Shown here: one piece after another, positions 1 through 4,911 of the stretch | How positions within the stretch are numbered: the stretch's first letter is position 1 | Layout of the letters: the number at the start of each line of letters is the position of its first letter | DNA from: Candidatus Margulisiibacteriota bacterium | GTDB lineage: Bacteria > Margulisbacteria > Termititenacia > Termititenacales > Termititenacaceae | Direction of reading: 5' to 3' | NCBI GenBank assembly: GCA_031267055.1 | Contig: JAIRZV010000050.1 | Location: forward strand, 1 to 8,031 | DNA length: 8,031 nt | Notes under the pieces: model-generated | The model's input: the letters and a program-made list of their open reading frames with translations, nothing else | The model's database searches: none | What the model was told of the DNA's origin: nothing | Made by a program: the position numbers and the translations under genes

Positions 1-9
1 GAAAATAAC

Positions 10-282
10 ATGACAGAAATTTTGAGTTTGACGCACAGCGTGGTCCGCAATTTTATAGACACTGTGGCCTATGTTCTGGAATTACTGATCATTATCCGCT
101 GTATCATGAGCTGGTTTCAACCCAATCCTTATCACCCACTGGTACGCAAAATTTACGAGCTGACTGACCCGCTTTTGCGGCCTTTTCAGGGGATTTTTCA
201 TTTCGGCGGCATGGATTTATCGCCGGTCTTGGCTTTGCTGGCCATCGGTTTTGTGCGAAGTCTGCTGCTGAGATTTGTGTAA
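10..282 (+). CDS. yggT: YggT family membrane protein
   Basis: This is a 90-residue protein of the YggT family, small integral membrane proteins often encoded near cell-division or proline-synthesis genes; their exact role is poorly defined. Two hydrophobic segments are visible, at about residues 15-35 (VAYVLELLIIIRCIMSW) and 66-88 (GMDLSPVLALLAIGFVRSLLL). The loop between them carries the family pattern: SWFQPNPYHPLVRKIYELTDPLL then RPFQ. Length is normal for a one-unit YggT protein. Only nine bases precede the ATG, so neither promoter nor ribosome site can be judged. The gene converges on the 163-aa gene, with 22 bp between the stops and no clear terminator hairpin there. The family call is firm; the cellular role is unknown. 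Confidence 0.9.
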   Translation: MTEILSLTHSVVRNFIDTVAYVLELLIIIRCIMSWFQPNPYHPLVRKIYELTDPLLRPFQGIFHFGGMDLSPVLALLAIGFVRSLLLRFV

Positions 283-304
283 TTAATTTCGGTTGGCTGC
301 GGTT

Positions 305-796
305 TTAAAAAAACAAATCTATAAGCTGTTTCCCTAGGTTTAATAAAGAGGCGAATAAACTTTTTTCTTGCCGCCCGGTCAACGCCGCTAGCTCGCTCGC
401 GTTGACAAAGCTGCCGTAGTTGCCAAGTAAATTTTGTTCCTCGGAAAATAATTCAGGGTCTGTATCCAGCAGCGCTATTCTAGTCAGATCGAAATCATGC
501 AACGCCAGGATATTTTGCAATGCTTCTTTTTTACCGCTAAAAGGGTCAATTGTATGCCATTTATAAGTCTGTCCGTCGGCGTTTGGTCCAAGCGGCCGGG
601 CATAATACAGCGGCTCGCTGCCCAAGGCCAGAATAGTTTTGCTGCCATCTGGATTTTTTTGTAATCTGCCGGCAATAATGTGGCCGTCAGGGTTGCGGAG
701 TTTGATCAGTATATTCTCGTTAATATACCCTGAACTGTGACTGACTTGCTGTATTTGAGTTTCTGCCTCCGCCGCGCTGATGATTTTTCTGAACAT
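305..796 (-). CDS. Uncharacterised 163-aa protein
   Basis: I do not recognise this protein. It has no signal peptide and no clear membrane segment. Residues 34-52 contain two NPDG turns (NPDGHIIAGRLQ, then NPDGSKTILALG), suggesting a small beta sheet. The middle has YKWHTIDPFSGKKEAL and an acidic stretch (LLDTDPELFSEEQNLLG). The C-terminus is an amphipathic or hydrophobic helix ending LLNLGKQLIDLFF. The ATG at 796 is supported by a strong AGGAGG ribosome site (804-809) eight bases away and a possible promoter at 829-860. It is transcribed separately from the upstream DUF3790s-type operon because a terminator (864-892) lies between. Coding status is well supported by the start signals and length; the function is unknown. 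Confidence 0.72.
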   Translation of the reverse strand: MFRKIISAAEAETQIQQVSHSSGYINENILIKLRNPDGHIIAGRLQKNPDGSKTILALGSEPLYYARPLGPNADGQTYKWHTIDPFSGKKEALQNILALHDFDLTRIALLDTDPELFSEEQNLLGNYGSFVNASELAALTGRQEKSLFASLLNLGKQLIDLFF

Positions 797-828
797 TGCT
801 TTACCTCCTGATTTACTTAATATGCGGT

Positions 829-860
829 AGTATATCGCAAGTGGAATTAAATCGTTGCAA
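829..860 (-). promoter_or_regulatory. Putative promoter of the 163-aa gene (TTGCAA-N20-TATACT)
   Basis: Read on the minus strand, TTTTGCAAC (854-862) is followed 14 bases later by TGCGATATA (831-839). TATACT (829-834) makes a good -10, placing the transcript start about 26 bases before the ATG. The spacing between TTGCAA and TATACT is 20 bp, too long for an ordinary sigma70 promoter. The same layout with the same spacing occurs upstream of the DUF4116 repeat gene at 4628-4659, which is the main reason to believe it. Confidence 0.5.
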
Positions 861-863
861 AAT

Positions 864-892
864 AAAACCCCGGCTTTGGCACCGGGGTTTTT
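864..892 (-). terminator. Rho-independent terminator of the DUF3990 operon
   Basis: The arms AAAACCCCGG (864-873) and CCGGGGTTTT (882-891) enclose the loop CTTTGGCA. On the minus strand the hairpin follows the DUF3791 stop at 899 by seven bases and is followed by a T-rich tract. The A and T flanks make it potentially bidirectional. It is nearly identical to the hairpin at 1908-1933. Confidence 0.85.
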
Positions 893-898
893 CGGTTT

Positions 899-1129
899 TC
901 AAATAGCTGTCCGCGGCTTTTTTAAAGTAAACTGTTTCTGTGCGATTATCTCTTCAAACTCATTAAGCAAGTACTGGGTACCTAAAACATGCAGAGCATC
1001 ATAACTATGAATTACATAATCAAATACTCCGGCCTGTTTGAATAAAGATAACACTTGATCTCCAGGGATATTGTTTTTTTGTTTGTACGCTTCAATAGCG
1101 TAGATCAGAAATTTATACTCTTTGCTCAT
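899..1129 (-). CDS. DUF3791 family protein, third gene of the DUF3990 operon
   Basis: A 76-residue protein matching, from memory, the DUF3791 family: KFLIYAIEAYKQK near the N-terminus, then LSLFKQAGVFDYVIHSYDALHVLGTQYLLNEFEEII. In this family a conserved Y-D-x-LH segment follows a helical first half. DUF3791 proteins are uncharacterised and commonly sit beside DUF3990 genes, so an antitoxin or accessory role is inferred. I start it at the ATG at 1129 rather than the TTG one codon upstream. The sequence TGATG overlaps the preceding stop by one base, and GAGGAG (1138-1143) lies eight bases upstream, inside the end of the previous gene. This arrangement implies translational coupling. A terminator follows the stop. 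Confidence 0.8.
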   Translation of the reverse strand: MSKEYKFLIYAIEAYKQKNNIPGDQVLSLFKQAGVFDYVIHSYDALHVLGTQYLLNEFEEIIAQKQFTLKKPRTAI

Positions 1130-1371
1130 CAAGCCGACTCCTCGGGAAACTCTATTTGTCCAGACGCTTTTTCAGTAAAAAACATTTCTGCTAATTTTGA
1201 CGCGCTGTAATGCCACAAACCAGTTTTCTCAGCGGATAACAGTGAATAAATCTTAGACTGATAAAATTGTTCCATGGCCTGATATTCAGATATATTATTT
1301 TGAGCAATGATTTTAGTAATTATCTCCGGTATCAGCACCGTCAGAATCCCTGTTAATTTAGTTGGCGGCAT
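1129..1371 (-). CDS. Small 80-aa protein, middle gene of the DUF3990 operon (putative antitoxin component)
   Basis: An 80-residue soluble, mainly helical protein with the pattern LTGILTVLIPEIITKIIAQNN, then EYQAMEQFYQSKIYSLL, then TGLWHYSASKLAEMFF and an acidic tail. I recall similar short proteins (AM-x-x-FY-x-S-K, and LW-x-x-S) between DUF3990 and DUF3791 genes in other bacteria, but know of no named function. Its ATG overlaps the end of the DUF3990 gene by 14 bases, and its ribosome site GAGGTG lies within that gene's last codons. Its stop overlaps the next ATG. The tight coupling suggests the three products work together at fixed ratio. A role as antitoxin is inference from context only. 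Confidence 0.75.
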   Translation of the reverse strand: MPPTKLTGILTVLIPEIITKIIAQNNISEYQAMEQFYQSKIYSLLSAEKTGLWHYSASKLAEMFFTEKASGQIEFPEESA

Positions 1372-1852
1372 GGTTCACCTCTAAGCAATCTGTATAGATT
1401 AAATATTTTAGTGATTCTGCTGTTTTAAATACAAGCTGATTAAAAAGTTTTTTAACTTTGAGTTGTTCTCTGGCCTGTTCGATAGATAATACGCCAGTTT
1501 CATACAATTGAATTGTGAGATATACATCATCATTGGCGACTGCACCATACACACAATCAATCGCGCTAGTCGGCTCATTACCTCTGCGGCAATTAAGCAC
1601 AAAATCAAACCAAGCGTCAGACGCTCCGTCAAAAGAAAGCAGTTTTAGCTGTTTGTAAGCAAGCGTCTCATCAAATTGATAAACTGATACCAGCGGCTGT
1701 CCGCCTTTTCTGGCGATTACCTTTCTAGCAAATGCCGCTGCTTGTTCGCGATTAGTGGTGGTATAAAATCCTCTGCCGAAATCGATTCCGCGGTTGGGCG
1801 CTATAATTTTAGGGTTTTTGACCATGAGATTTGAGCCATGATATAAAATCAT
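1358..1852 (-). CDS. DUF3990 family protein, ADP-ribosyltransferase-like, putative toxin
   Basis: A 164-residue protein with the hallmarks of DUF3990: YHGS at residues 4-7, DFGRGFYTTTNREQA at 24-38, a V-x-Y-x-F strand at 55-60, then DCVYGAVANDDVY at 99-111 and a C-terminal LVFKTAESLKYL segment. The family is placed near ADP-ribosyltransferase folds; the early YHGS and the DFGxGFY segment would correspond to NAD-binding elements. Catalysis is not shown here. It is the first gene of a three-gene operon with overlapping reading frames, the usual form of a toxin-antitoxin or modification module. The ATG at 1852 has no Shine-Dalgarno sequence, and the best -10 box ends six bases before it, so the mRNA may be leaderless. 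The next internal ATG (residue 10) would remove YHGS and is unlikely. Confidence 0.82.
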   Translation of the reverse strand: MILYHGSNLMVKNPKIIAPNRGIDFGRGFYTTTNREQAAAFARKVIARKGGQPLVSVYQFDETLAYKQLKLLSFDGASDAWFDFVLNCRRGNEPTSAIDCVYGAVANDDVYLTIQLYETGVLSIEQAREQLKVKKLFNQLVFKTAESLKYLIYTDCLEVNHAAN

Positions 1853-1858
1853 TTTTTA

Positions 1859-1888
1859 ATTATATCATTTATAAAGTTGAAAACCCAA
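1859..1888 (-). promoter_or_regulatory. Promoter of the DUF3990 operon, predicted leaderless start
   Basis: On the minus strand, TTGGGT (1883-1888) and a perfect TATAAT (1859-1864) are separated by 18 bp. The expected transcription start, seven bases past the -10, coincides with the A of the DUF3990 ATG at 1852. No GGAGG-like sequence lies between. Confidence 0.55.
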
Positions 1889-1907
1889 GCGTAGAATAAG
1901 AAAAATC

Positions 1908-1933
1908 AAAACCCCGGCTTTGATACCGGGGTT
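1908..1933 (-). terminator. Rho-independent terminator of the GAPDH gene
   Basis: The arms AACCCCGG (1910-1917) and CCGGGGTT (1926-1933) enclose CTTTGATA. On the minus strand the hairpin follows the GAPDH stop at 1960 and runs into TTTTGATTTTT. It shares AAAACCCCGGCTTTG and ACCGGGGTT with the hairpin at 864-892. Confidence 0.85.
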
Positions 1934-1959
1934 CTACTGATACGCAGGCGAAAGATCCG

Positions 1960-3000
1960 TTATTTCTTGCTGATCATGTATTTCAGCAAATCGACCACGC
2001 GGTTGGAATAACCCCATTCATTGTCGTACCATGACACGACTTTGAAAAATCTCTTTTCGCCTTTGAGATTATTCTGTAATGTAGCCAGCGAATCATAAAT
2101 CGATGAACGATTGTCGTGAATGAAATCAGTCGAGACCAGTTCCTCGTTGGCTACGCCCAACACGCCTTTTAGATAACTATCAGCGGCTTTTTTCAGCAAG
2201 CTGTCGATTTCTTCAATAGAAGTATCTTTCTCGGTGCGGAAAGTCAAGTCGACTACCGACACATCGGGAGTTGGTACACGGAAAGACATGCCGGTCAGTT
2301 TGCCTTTGGTAGCCGGCAGCACTTCACCCACCGCTTTGGCCGCGCCGGTAGTCGAGGGGATAATATTCTCCGCCGCCGCGCGCCCGCCGCGCCAGTCTTT
2401 TTTGGACGGGCCGTCTACGGTTTTCTGCGTGGCCGTATAAGAATGGATCGTCGTCATCAGACCAGTCTCAATGCCAATGCCTTCTTTTAACAGCACATGC
2501 ACCAGCGGCGCCAGACAGTTGGTCGTGCAAGACGCGTTGGACACGATATTGTGTTTGGCCGCTTCGTACTCTTCATTGTTTACGCCCATGACGATCGTTT
2601 TGACCTCGCCCTTGCCCGGAGCGGAAATGATAACTTTTTTGGCGCCGGCTTCCAGATGGCCTTTGGCTTTTTCGGAATCCGTGAAAAGTCCGGTGGACTC
2701 GATCACGTATTCAATGCCGAGGTCTTTCCAGGGCAGCTGACCCGGCTCTTTGGCGGCCGCCACGCATTTGATCTGATGACCGTTGACGGTCAGGACATCG
2801 CCTTCACCTTTGACCTCGCCTTTAAATTTGCCGTGCACGGAGTCGTACTTGATTTGATACGCAAAATAATTGGCGTCGGTCGAGACATCCGCCACCGCGA
2901 CCAGCTCAATTTCCTTTCCGAGAAGATTCTGCTCGACCATAGCGTTGAACACCATGCGTCCGATGCGTCCAAAACCATTAATTGCTACTTTTGTGGCCAT
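1960..3000 (-). CDS. gap: Glyceraldehyde-3-phosphate dehydrogenase, type I, phosphorylating
   Basis: This enzyme converts glyceraldehyde 3-phosphate, NAD+ and phosphate to 1,3-bisphosphoglycerate in cytosolic glycolysis. The 346-residue protein has the Rossmann start INGFGRIGR (residues 7-15), catalytic SNASCTTNCLAP with Cys158, His186 in TTIHSYTATQ, the WRGGRAAAENIIPS phosphate site near 203-216, and SWYDNEWGYSNRV close to the end. Asp38 in VAVADVS is the residue usually linked to NAD+ preference. Distinctive segments are LLGKEIELVAV, TDANYFAYQIKYDSVHGKF, LPWKDLGIEYVIESTGLF and RSSIYDSLATLQNNL. From memory these resemble the kinetoplastid glycosomal GAPDH type more than E. coli GapA. The ATG at 3000 has AAAGGAG seven bases upstream. 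It is monocistronic: own promoter at 3056-3084 and terminator at 1908-1933. No catalytic residue is missing. Confidence 0.97.
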   Translation of the reverse strand: MATKVAINGFGRIGRMVFNAMVEQNLLGKEIELVAVADVSTDANYFAYQIKYDSVHGKFKGEVKGEGDVLTVNGHQIKCVAAAKEPGQLPWKDLGIEYVIESTGLFTDSEKAKGHLEAGAKKVIISAPGKGEVKTIVMGVNNEEYEAAKHNIVSNASCTTNCLAPLVHVLLKEGIGIETGLMTTIHSYTATQKTVDGPSKKDWRGGRAAAENIIPSTTGAAKAVGEVLPATKGKLTGMSFRVPTPDVSVVDLTFRTEKDTSIEEIDSLLKKAADSYLKGVLGVANEELVSTDFIHDNRSSIYDSLATLQNNLKGEKRFFKVVSWYDNEWGYSNRVVDLLKYMISKK

Positions 3001-3055
3001 TTTTTTACTCCTTTTATGCTTTTATTGCTTTTCCATGTCGGGATAAAGTAGAGGG

Positions 3056-3084
3056 ATATTAGTAAATGGCGGCGGAATTGTCAA
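3056..3084 (-). promoter_or_regulatory. Sigma70-type promoter of GAPDH
   Basis: On the minus strand a perfect TTGACA (3079-3084) and TAATAT (3056-3061) are 17 bp apart. The predicted start near 3049 gives a leader of about 50 bases before the ATG at 3000, ending in the AAAGGAG ribosome site. Confidence 0.85.
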
Positions 3085-3149
3085 ATTTTTGGGATTTATT
3101 AAATTTACTGCGTCTGATACTTCTTTGTAACTGTTGCAAAATTTTTGGG
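3083..3149. repeat. Pair of 11-bp direct repeats AAATTTTTGGG
   Basis: Exact copies lie at 3083-3093 and 3139-3149, 56 bp apart, between the end of the repeat-protein gene and the GAPDH promoter. The first abuts the -35 box. They could be an upstream binding site for GAPDH or simple AT-rich coincidence. I see no terminator hairpin for the DUF4116 gene in this stretch, so read-through into the GAPDH gene is possible. Confidence 0.35.
3124..3141. repeat. 18-bp direct repeat, copy 1, downstream of the DUF4116 repeat gene
   Basis: TTTGTAACTGTTGCAAAA occurs here and again at 4644-4661, identical over 18 bp. The two copies sit just outside the two ends of the repeat gene (3150-4567). Copy 2 contains the TTGCAA part of that gene's promoter; copy 1 has no matching -10 at the same distance and so looks like a partial duplicate or a binding site upstream of GAPDH. 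Confidence 0.7.
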
Positions 3150-4256
3150 TTATGGCAGCTGGATGCCTGTGGCAACCCGGACAATTTGCAGAATAAGTTC
3201 TATTTCTTCCTTTAGACTATTATCGGCAAATTCGATTGCCTGCCAGTTTAGTTTCATCGCGTCCAGTATAAACTGCCCATCTTTTTTTAGACTGTCATCA
3301 GCAAATTGAAGTGTGTACTCGTCTTGTTTGAATACGTCCAGCATGAATTCCCGATCTTTTTTCAGGCTGTCATCAGCGAATTGAATCGCGCACCATGCTT
3401 GTTTGACCGCGTCTAGCATGAACTTCTTGTCTTTTTTCAGGCTGTCGTCGGCATATCGAAGCGCGTGCCAGTTCCGTTCAAATGCGTCCAGCATGAATTC
3501 CCGATCTTGTTTCAAGCTGTCATCAGCGTATTTAATTGCCCGCCAGTTTACTTTCATCGCATCCAGCATAAACTCTCCGTCTTTTTTCAAACTATCATTG
3601 ACAAATAAAGCCGAACCCCAATTTCGTTTCATCGCGTCCAGTATGAATTCTCGGTCTTGTTTCCAATTGGTAATGGTGTAGCGAAGCGCGCGCCAATTTC
3701 GTTCAAACGCGTCCAACATAAATCCCCGGTCTTGTCTCAAACTAATATCAGCGAATTCAATCGCCTGCCAATTTAGTTTTAGCACGTCCAGCATGAATTC
3801 CCGGTCTTGTTTCAAGCTGTCAGCGGCGAGTTCAATTATCCGCCGGTTTAGTTTTAGCGCGTCCAACATAAATTCCCGATTTTGTCTCAAACTAATATCA
3901 GCAAATTTAATCGCATACCAATATTGTTTAGCGGCATCCAGCATGAACTCCCGGTCTTTTTTCAAACTATCATCGACGAACTCCAGCTCAAGCCAGTATT
4001 GTTTAACAGCGTCTAACATGAACTTTTTGTCTTTTTTCAGATTGGCATCTGCCCAGCGCAGCGCGCGCCAATGTTGTTTGGCTGTGTCCAGCATAAATTT
4101 CTCATCTTTTTTTAGACTGTCATCGGCGAATTTCAACAAGCGCCAATCTTGTTTAGCGGCGTCCAGCATAAATTTTCCGTCTTTTTTTAAACTGTCATCG
4201 GCGAACTCCAGCGCGCGCCAATATCGTTTAGCGGCGTCCAGCATAAATTTTCCATC
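3150..4256 (-). CDS. DUF4116-like tandem repeat protein, C-terminal part (reached by -1 frameshift)
   Basis: This frame carries repeat units 4-17 of a helical repeat protein, then a short end, IELILQIVRVATGIQLP. Each 25-residue unit follows the pattern KFMLDAAKQxWxALxF then ADDSLKKD, typical of DUF4116 (two units per Pfam domain), a family of unknown function. The first ATG in this frame (4244) lies inside a repeat and has no good ribosome site, so I read it as the continuation of the frame at 4187-4567. A -1 shift at 4256-4262 joins the two exactly, giving SLKKDGKFMLD. The corrected protein is about 472 residues: a 30-residue start, seventeen units and a 17-residue end. No signal peptide or membrane segment is seen. 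A binding scaffold is a guess from the solenoid-like architecture. Confidence 0.8.
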   Translation of the reverse strand, partial: DGKFMLDAAKRYWRALEFADDSLKKDGKFMLDAAKQDWRLLKFADDSLKKDEKFMLDTAKQHWRALRWADANLKKDKKFMLDAVKQYWLELEFVDDSLKKDREFMLDAAKQYWYAIKFADISLRQNREFMLDALKLNRRIIELAADSLKQDREFMLDVLKLNWQAIEFADISLRQDRGFMLDAFERNWRALRYTITNWKQDREFILDAMKRNWGSALFVNDSLKKDGEFMLDAMKVNWRAIKYADDSLKQDREFMLDAFERNWHALRYADDSLKKDKKFMLDAVKQAWCAIQFADDSLKKDREFMLDVFKQDEYTLQFADDSLKKDGQFILDAMKLNWQAIEFADNSLKEEIELILQIVRVATGIQLP

Positions 4257-4477
4257 TTTTTTAGACTGTCATCAGCGAACTCCAACGCGCGCCAATATTG
4301 TTTAGCTGCGTCCGACATGAATTTTCTATCTTTTTTCAGACTGACATCAGCATATGCAAATGCAGGCCAATTTTCTTGGGCTGCATCCAGCATAAATTCT
4401 TTGTTTTTGGTCAGGCGGACATTAGCGTATACAAACGCAAGATTATCTCGTTTAGCCACGGCAAGGACAAATTCTTT
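3204..4477 (-). repeat. Seventeen tandem 75-bp coding repeats
   Basis: Units are 75 bp, except the third, which lacks one base, and they cover 1274 bp. Each encodes a 25-residue helix-loop-helix unit. DNA similarity is highest among units 3-5 at the start-proximal side (GCGCGCCAAT, GCGTCCAGCATAAATTTT on the plus strand). Units 11 and 14 share FERNWxALRY and units 10 and 17 share LNWQAIEFAD, hinting at block duplications. Unit 9 has RRIIELAA and unit 16 has DEYTLQ where most have W. The first unit (KEFVLAVAKRDNLAFVYANV) is the most divergent and closest to generic DUF4116. Confidence 0.92.
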
Positions 4478-4567
4478 GTTTTTCCATAGAGCAGGCTTGA
4501 CTTCACTATAACGAATAAATCCTTTTTCGAGTCTGGAGATCGTATCCGCGATAAGTTTAGTTTGCAT
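4187..4567 (-). CDS. DUF4116-like tandem repeat protein, N-terminal part (frame 0)
   Basis: This frame begins the repeat protein: a 30-residue helical start (MQTKLIADTISRLEK, then GFIRYSEVKPALWKN), followed by units 1-3. After SLKK the repeat pattern is lost (MENLCWTPLND) and the frame stops at 4187. The loss is explained by a T run of six at 4257-4262 where a related unit has seven. I choose the ATG at 4567 because AAAGGG lies six bases upstream; a TTG two codons earlier is a weaker choice. The predicted promoter at 4628-4659 gives a leader of about 54 bases. As the sequence stands the translated product would be about 126 residues unless ribosomes shift -1 or the base is a sequencing loss. 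Confidence 0.78.
   Translation of the reverse strand: MQTKLIADTISRLEKGFIRYSEVKPALWKNKEFVLAVAKRDNLAFVYANVRLTKNKEFMLDAAQENWPAFAYADVSLKKDRKFMSDAAKQYWRALEFADDSLKKMENLCWTPLNDIGARWSSPMTV
4256..4262 (-). other. Slippery heptamer A AAA AAG at the frame break
   Basis: On the minus strand the frame-0 codons read CTA AAA AAG ATG. The heptamer A AAA AAG is in the X XXY YYZ phase used by E. coli dnaX for -1 frameshifting. A -1 slip makes the next codons GAT GGA AAA TTT ATG, which restores the repeat consensus D-G-K-F-M. An SD-like GGAG lies about 18 bases upstream, farther than in dnaX, and I find no strong stem immediately downstream. A real or artefactual one-base deletion is therefore an equal explanation. 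Confidence 0.6.
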
Positions 4568-4627
4568 AATCAACCCTTTGTTTTTAATTTTCTAACAGTA
4601 CCTTTTGTAATGGTATCGCTTACCAGG

Positions 4628-4659
4628 AATATATCGCACCTATTTTGTAACTGTTGCAA
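4628..4659 (-). promoter_or_regulatory. Putative promoter of the DUF4116 repeat gene (TTGCAA-N20-TATATT)
   Basis: On the minus strand, TTTTGCAAC (4653-4661) is followed 14 bases later by TGCGATATA (4630-4638), with TATATT (4628-4633) as -10. Elements and spacing match those at 829-860. The 20-bp gap is long for sigma70, so this may be a different sigma factor or an activator site plus a -10. Confidence 0.5.
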
Positions 4660-4661
4660 AA
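4644..4661. repeat. 18-bp direct repeat, copy 2, in the promoter of the DUF4116 gene
   Basis: Identical to 3124-3141 (TTTGTAACTGTTGCAAAA) at 1520 bp distance. It overlaps the upstream part of the putative promoter. Confidence 0.7.
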
Positions 4662-4687
4662 ATTTTGAAAGGTCTCACTATCGTTCG

Positions 4688-4792
4688 ACACCCCACCAGT
4701 CTGCCACTTTTGCGGCAGACAGCCTCCCCTTAATTAAGGGGAGGCGGCCAGTAGAGACGTTGTATACAACGTCTCTACTGGTGGTGGGGTGT
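4688..4792. repeat. Compound inverted-repeat element able to form a four-way junction
   Basis: Terminal arms ACACCCCACCA (4688-4698) and TGGTGGGGTGT (4782-4792) pair perfectly over 11 bp. Inside lie three hairpins with almost no spacing. First: GTCTGCC/GGCAGAC (4699-4720) with an 8-base loop. Second: a perfect 24-bp palindrome with half-site GCCTCCCCTTAA (4722-4745). Third: a perfect 34-bp palindrome with half-site CCAGTAGAGACGTTGTA (4748-4781). Linkers are 0, 1, 2 and 0 bases. TTCG flanks both ends (4684-4687 and 4793-4796), which may be a 4-bp target duplication or chance. The element lies between divergent promoters, so neither neighbour should transcribe it. It most resembles a MITE or REP-type mosaic; a structured small RNA is the alternative. 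It encodes no protein. Confidence 0.85.
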
Positions 4793-4810
4793 TTCGCCAC
4801 AGGCGAAACA
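4790..4810. repeat. Perfect hairpin TGTTTCGCC/GGCGAAACA
   Basis: A 9-bp perfect stem with an ACA loop follows the junction element directly and shares its last three bases (TGT, 4790-4792). It could compete with the closing helix. No T tract follows, so it is not a typical terminator. Confidence 0.7.
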
Positions 4811-4832
4811 TTATTAAAACGTCGGTCTATTA

Positions 4833-4859
4833 TTGGCACTCCGTATTTGACAGTGCTAA
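4833..4859 (+). promoter_or_regulatory. CIRCE operator, HrcA binding site
   Basis: TTGGCACTC, nine bases, CAGTGCTAA matches the CIRCE consensus TTAGCACTC-N9-GAGTGCTAA at 16 of 18 positions. It overlaps the -35 region of the groESL promoter, the expected place for HrcA repression that is relieved on heat shock. No hrcA gene is in the window. Confidence 0.93.
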
Positions 4860-4875
4860 CTGCTCCTGTTAGAAT
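4847..4875 (+). promoter_or_regulatory. Sigma70-type promoter of groESL
   Basis: A perfect TTGACA (4847-4852) and TAGAAT (4870-4875) are 17 bp apart. The predicted start near 4882 gives a leader of about 30 bases. The -35 lies inside the CIRCE operator. Confidence 0.9.
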
Positions 4876-4911
4876 TTCCCCTGAAATTCCAAAAAAACAA
4901 GGAGGAGAAAA

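Noticed and set aside
283..304. Terminator between the YggT gene and the 163-aa gene
   Set aside because: Only a T/A-rich stretch is present; I could not form a convincing stem.
2497..3051. Open frame antisense to GAPDH
   Set aside because: Shadow of a conserved gene, with no start signals or recognisable domain.
3793..4305. Open frames antisense to the repeat gene, with repeated SSMNSRSCFKL-type peptides
   Set aside because: The periodicity is inherited from the 75-bp coding repeats on the other strand; the DUF4116 frame explains conservation better.
3204..4477. CRISPR array or non-coding satellite
   Set aside because: The 75-bp units are contiguous with no unique spacers and keep a single reading frame apart from one indel.
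4722..4810. Rho-independent terminators for the repeat gene or groESL
   Set aside because: The hairpins lack adjacent T tracts and lie upstream of both genes, not after them.
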